8,685 bases of DNA from Bacteroidota bacterium. GTDB taxonomy: Bacteria; Bacteroidota; Rhodothermia; Rhodothermales; UBA10348. This document shows positions 7,022-8,685 of the stretch, one piece after another. The notes under the pieces are model-generated. The model saw only the letters and a list, made by a program, of their open reading frames with translations, ran no database searches and had not been told where the DNA came from. The stretch covers positions 1 to 8,685 of the forward strand of contig SMXL01000044.1 of assembly GCA_004356385.1 (NCBI GenBank). Reading direction: 5' to 3'. A program made the translations under genes and the position numbers. Each line of letters begins with the position of its first letter. The first letter of the stretch is position 1.

Positions 7022-8685
7022 TCTAAAATCCAGGTTTCTCCGAGATCCTGAAATCGTTGCCTATTCGATTGTGGGAGCGATATTCTGGTTTATCCCGCTG
7101 CTGAATCGGCTCCACGTCGAGTCGATGGCTGTCCTGGCATTCATCGCCTATTTCGTTTCGGGCCGGGCGGCAGTCGGCATTTTCCAGGCCTCCGGCGATT
7201 CTGATTTTGGCCGCGTTCTATTCGGTCGTTTGAAACGGCTTCTCTTGATGCTATTCATGCTCACGTTCGCCGTCTTATGGGCACCCAATTGCGATTATTT
7301 TCGCGGCCTTCTCTTCTTCCCGCTCTTTCCCGGAATTACCGTGGTCTTGTCCGTATGTGTGGCGTTTGCGCTAGCCGCGAGCGGTGCTCGATACTATTGG
7401 CACGTCCTGATCGGACTCTTTCTCGTGATCTCTGGGCCCGTATTTGATATCGGATTCCACCCCCAGTTTTACACTTACAACCATGTGTTTGGGGGAATTC
7501 TGGGCCCTCTCTACGACGAAGAACTGGTTCTGCGTTCAGGTTTGTACTGGTTCCGAGGTCTTACGCTGCTGTGGGCAGGCCTGGCGTATTTCGTCGGCCG
7601 TCGGTTTGTCTCGTTGCAGTATTCCATGTGGAGGATGGTCTCGGTAGTCTTCGTTATAGGTGCTGTATACCTGTTCTCTGCCTATCTGGGGTTGAACACT
7701 CCCGAGTTGTATTTACAACAGCGATTTTCCGGTCATCGTCAGACAGAGCATTTTGATCTTCACTATGATACCTCGACGACGAGTGATACTCAGGTTGAGC
7801 GTTGGGCCATTGAACACGAATATCGATATGCGCGGTTGCGCGGCCAATTGGGGATCGAGGTAGAAGGTCGTATTCAGTCCTATATTTATCCAGACGCAGC
7901 TTCGAGGGCTTCATTAACCGGTGCTCGATTCACGAGTGTCGCACCGGTCTGGCTTCGGCGGCCACAGGTTCACGTACTGGCATCTCAAATCGGCAGCGTA
8001 TTCCCTCATGAGCTCGCTCATGTATTTTCAAGAGAATTCGGCCTTCCGGTCATTCGGGCGTCCCTTGCTGTCGGCTTGATCGAAGGGCTGGCTGTTGCGA
8101 CGGAGCCCCCCGACGGGCGACCGTCGGTCCACGAAATGGTCGCCTCGGCAGAAATGTTTAGAGATCTGGACGCGAAAGAGTTCGCTGAACGTGTCGCTAG
8201 CACGCTGTCGATCAGTGGATTTTGGTTTGGACGAAGCGCCGTCTCTTATACCGTTTCTGGGTCGTTCATCAAGTTTCTTCTCGATCGGTATGGGTCGGAT
8301 CCCCTCAAGAGCGCCTACGGTACGGGCTCCTTCGAATCAGCGTACGGCAAATCGTCCGTAGCGCTGGCCTTGGAATGGGTTGGATATCTTAAATCGCTTG
8401 AGTCGATCGATCGGTCGGCGGCCTGGCGTGCGAACTTGGCTTTTGGCGAGCTATCCCTGTTCGAAAAAACGTGTCCCCACTGGGTACCTAAGCGCGTTCG
8501 TTCTTTGAGGGCGGCACTGGCTCTCGTTTCAAGTGGCCAATTAATTGAAGCGTACGAGAGACTGACGGAGCTGATCACAGCGTATCCCGACTTTTCTCTT
8601 GGATGGACATCGTGGGGACGGGCCGGGCTGGCGGCGAATGACGCCGAATTGGTTCGGGCGCGTCTTTCGGTCAAAGAGAGTAAAA
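6996..8685 (+). CDS. Polytopic membrane protein with periplasmic peptidase MA-like (HExxH) domain, 3' end outside window
   Basis: One frame stays open for 563 codons from TTG 6996 to the right edge. Numbering from that TTG, about seven hydrophobic helices lie near 20-36, 43-63, 82-96, 104-128, 133-150, 183-200 and 213-232. Positive loops (GRLKR, GRRF) fit an N-in, C-out layout, placing the rest in the periplasm. Residues about 250-440 look like a gluzincin peptidase of the MA type: FDLHYD (253-258), zinc motif HELAH (338-342), third ligand Glu363 in IEGLA twenty residues later, and VSYTVSGSFIKFLLDRYG (416-433). From about 498 a TPR-like helical tail begins. Substrate is unknown. The loop NHVFGGILGPLYDEEL (162-177) faces the periplasm and looks conserved in style. 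AGGAA (6981-6985) supports TTG 6996; an in-frame ATG at 6957 is an alternative. Overlap with the DUF3078 gene suggests coupled translation. Confidence 0.82.
   Translation, partial: MAFRISSSDLKSRFLRDPEIVAYSIVGAIFWFIPLLNRLHVESMAVLAFIAYFVSGRAAVGIFQASGDSDFGRVLFGRLKRLLLMLFMLTFAVLWAPNCDYFRGLLFFPLFPGITVVLSVCVAFALAASGARYYWHVLIGLFLVISGPVFDIGFHPQFYTYNHVFGGILGPLYDEELVLRSGLYWFRGLTLLWAGLAYFVGRRFVSLQYSMWRMVSVVFVIGAVYLFSAYLGLNTPELYLQQRFSGHRQTEHFDLHYDTSTTSDTQVERWAIEHEYRYARLRGQLGIEVEGRIQSYIYPDAASRASLTGARFTSVAPVWLRRPQVHVLASQIGSVFPHELAHVFSREFGLPVIRASLAVGLIEGLAVATEPPDGRPSVHEMVASAEMFRDLDAKEFAERVASTLSISGFWFGRSAVSYTVSGSFIKFLLDRYGSDPLKSAYGTGSFESAYGKSSVALALEWVGYLKSLESIDRSAAWRANLAFGELSLFEKTCPHWVPKRVRSLRAALALVSSGQLIEAYERLTELITAYPDFSLGWTSWGRAGLAANDAELVRARLSVKESK

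Noticed and set aside
8315..8674. 119-codon minus-strand open frame at the right edge
   Set aside because: It is antisense to the continuous membrane-peptidase frame, which has a zinc motif and coherent domains.

Overview
The window looks like ordinary chromosome from a bacterium of the Bacteroidota/Rhodothermota/Balneolota (FCB) group. It carries a short Hc1-type histone-like protein and a DUF3078 envelope protein, both typical of that group. By eye the base composition is close to balanced. The clearest Shine-Dalgarno sites have the form GGAG or GGGAG seven bases before ATG. No phylogeny was computed, so the assignment rests on gene content alone.

Minus strand (right to left, 5299 to 1): dnaE (replicative DNA polymerase III alpha subunit), then a predicted lipoprotein with an M23 (LytM-type) zinc peptidase domain and SH3-like segments, then the 5' part of yidD, which runs off the left edge. 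All three point the same way. The gaps are 113 bases (holding two possible stem-loops) and 59 bases, so co-transcription is plausible. The grouping pairs replication with cell-wall and membrane-insertion functions.

Centre (5300-5867): a region between divergent genes with no clear conserved gene. It holds three exact-length, diverged 33-bp tandem repeats (5476-5574). These lie in a frame that has a good ribosome binding site and would stay open to 5784 except for one TGA in the third repeat. This is the least explained part of the window. Next come a good TTGACA/17-bp promoter and a leader hairpin that serve the histone-like gene.

Plus strand (5868 to the right edge): the 57-aa Hc1 histone-like protein with its own promoter and a strong intrinsic terminator; a secreted DUF3078 beta-rich envelope protein; and, overlapping its 3' end, a long open frame that continues past the right edge. 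That frame encodes about seven membrane helices followed by a periplasmic zinc-metallopeptidase domain (HELAH with a downstream EG, peptidase MA/gluzincin type) and a TPR-like tail. The last two genes probably form one transcription unit devoted to the envelope.

I see no tRNA, rRNA, CRISPR array, insertion sequence, prophage or defence locus. No complete new system is evident. The two items most worth following are the interrupted repeat frame and the membrane-anchored peptidase fusion.
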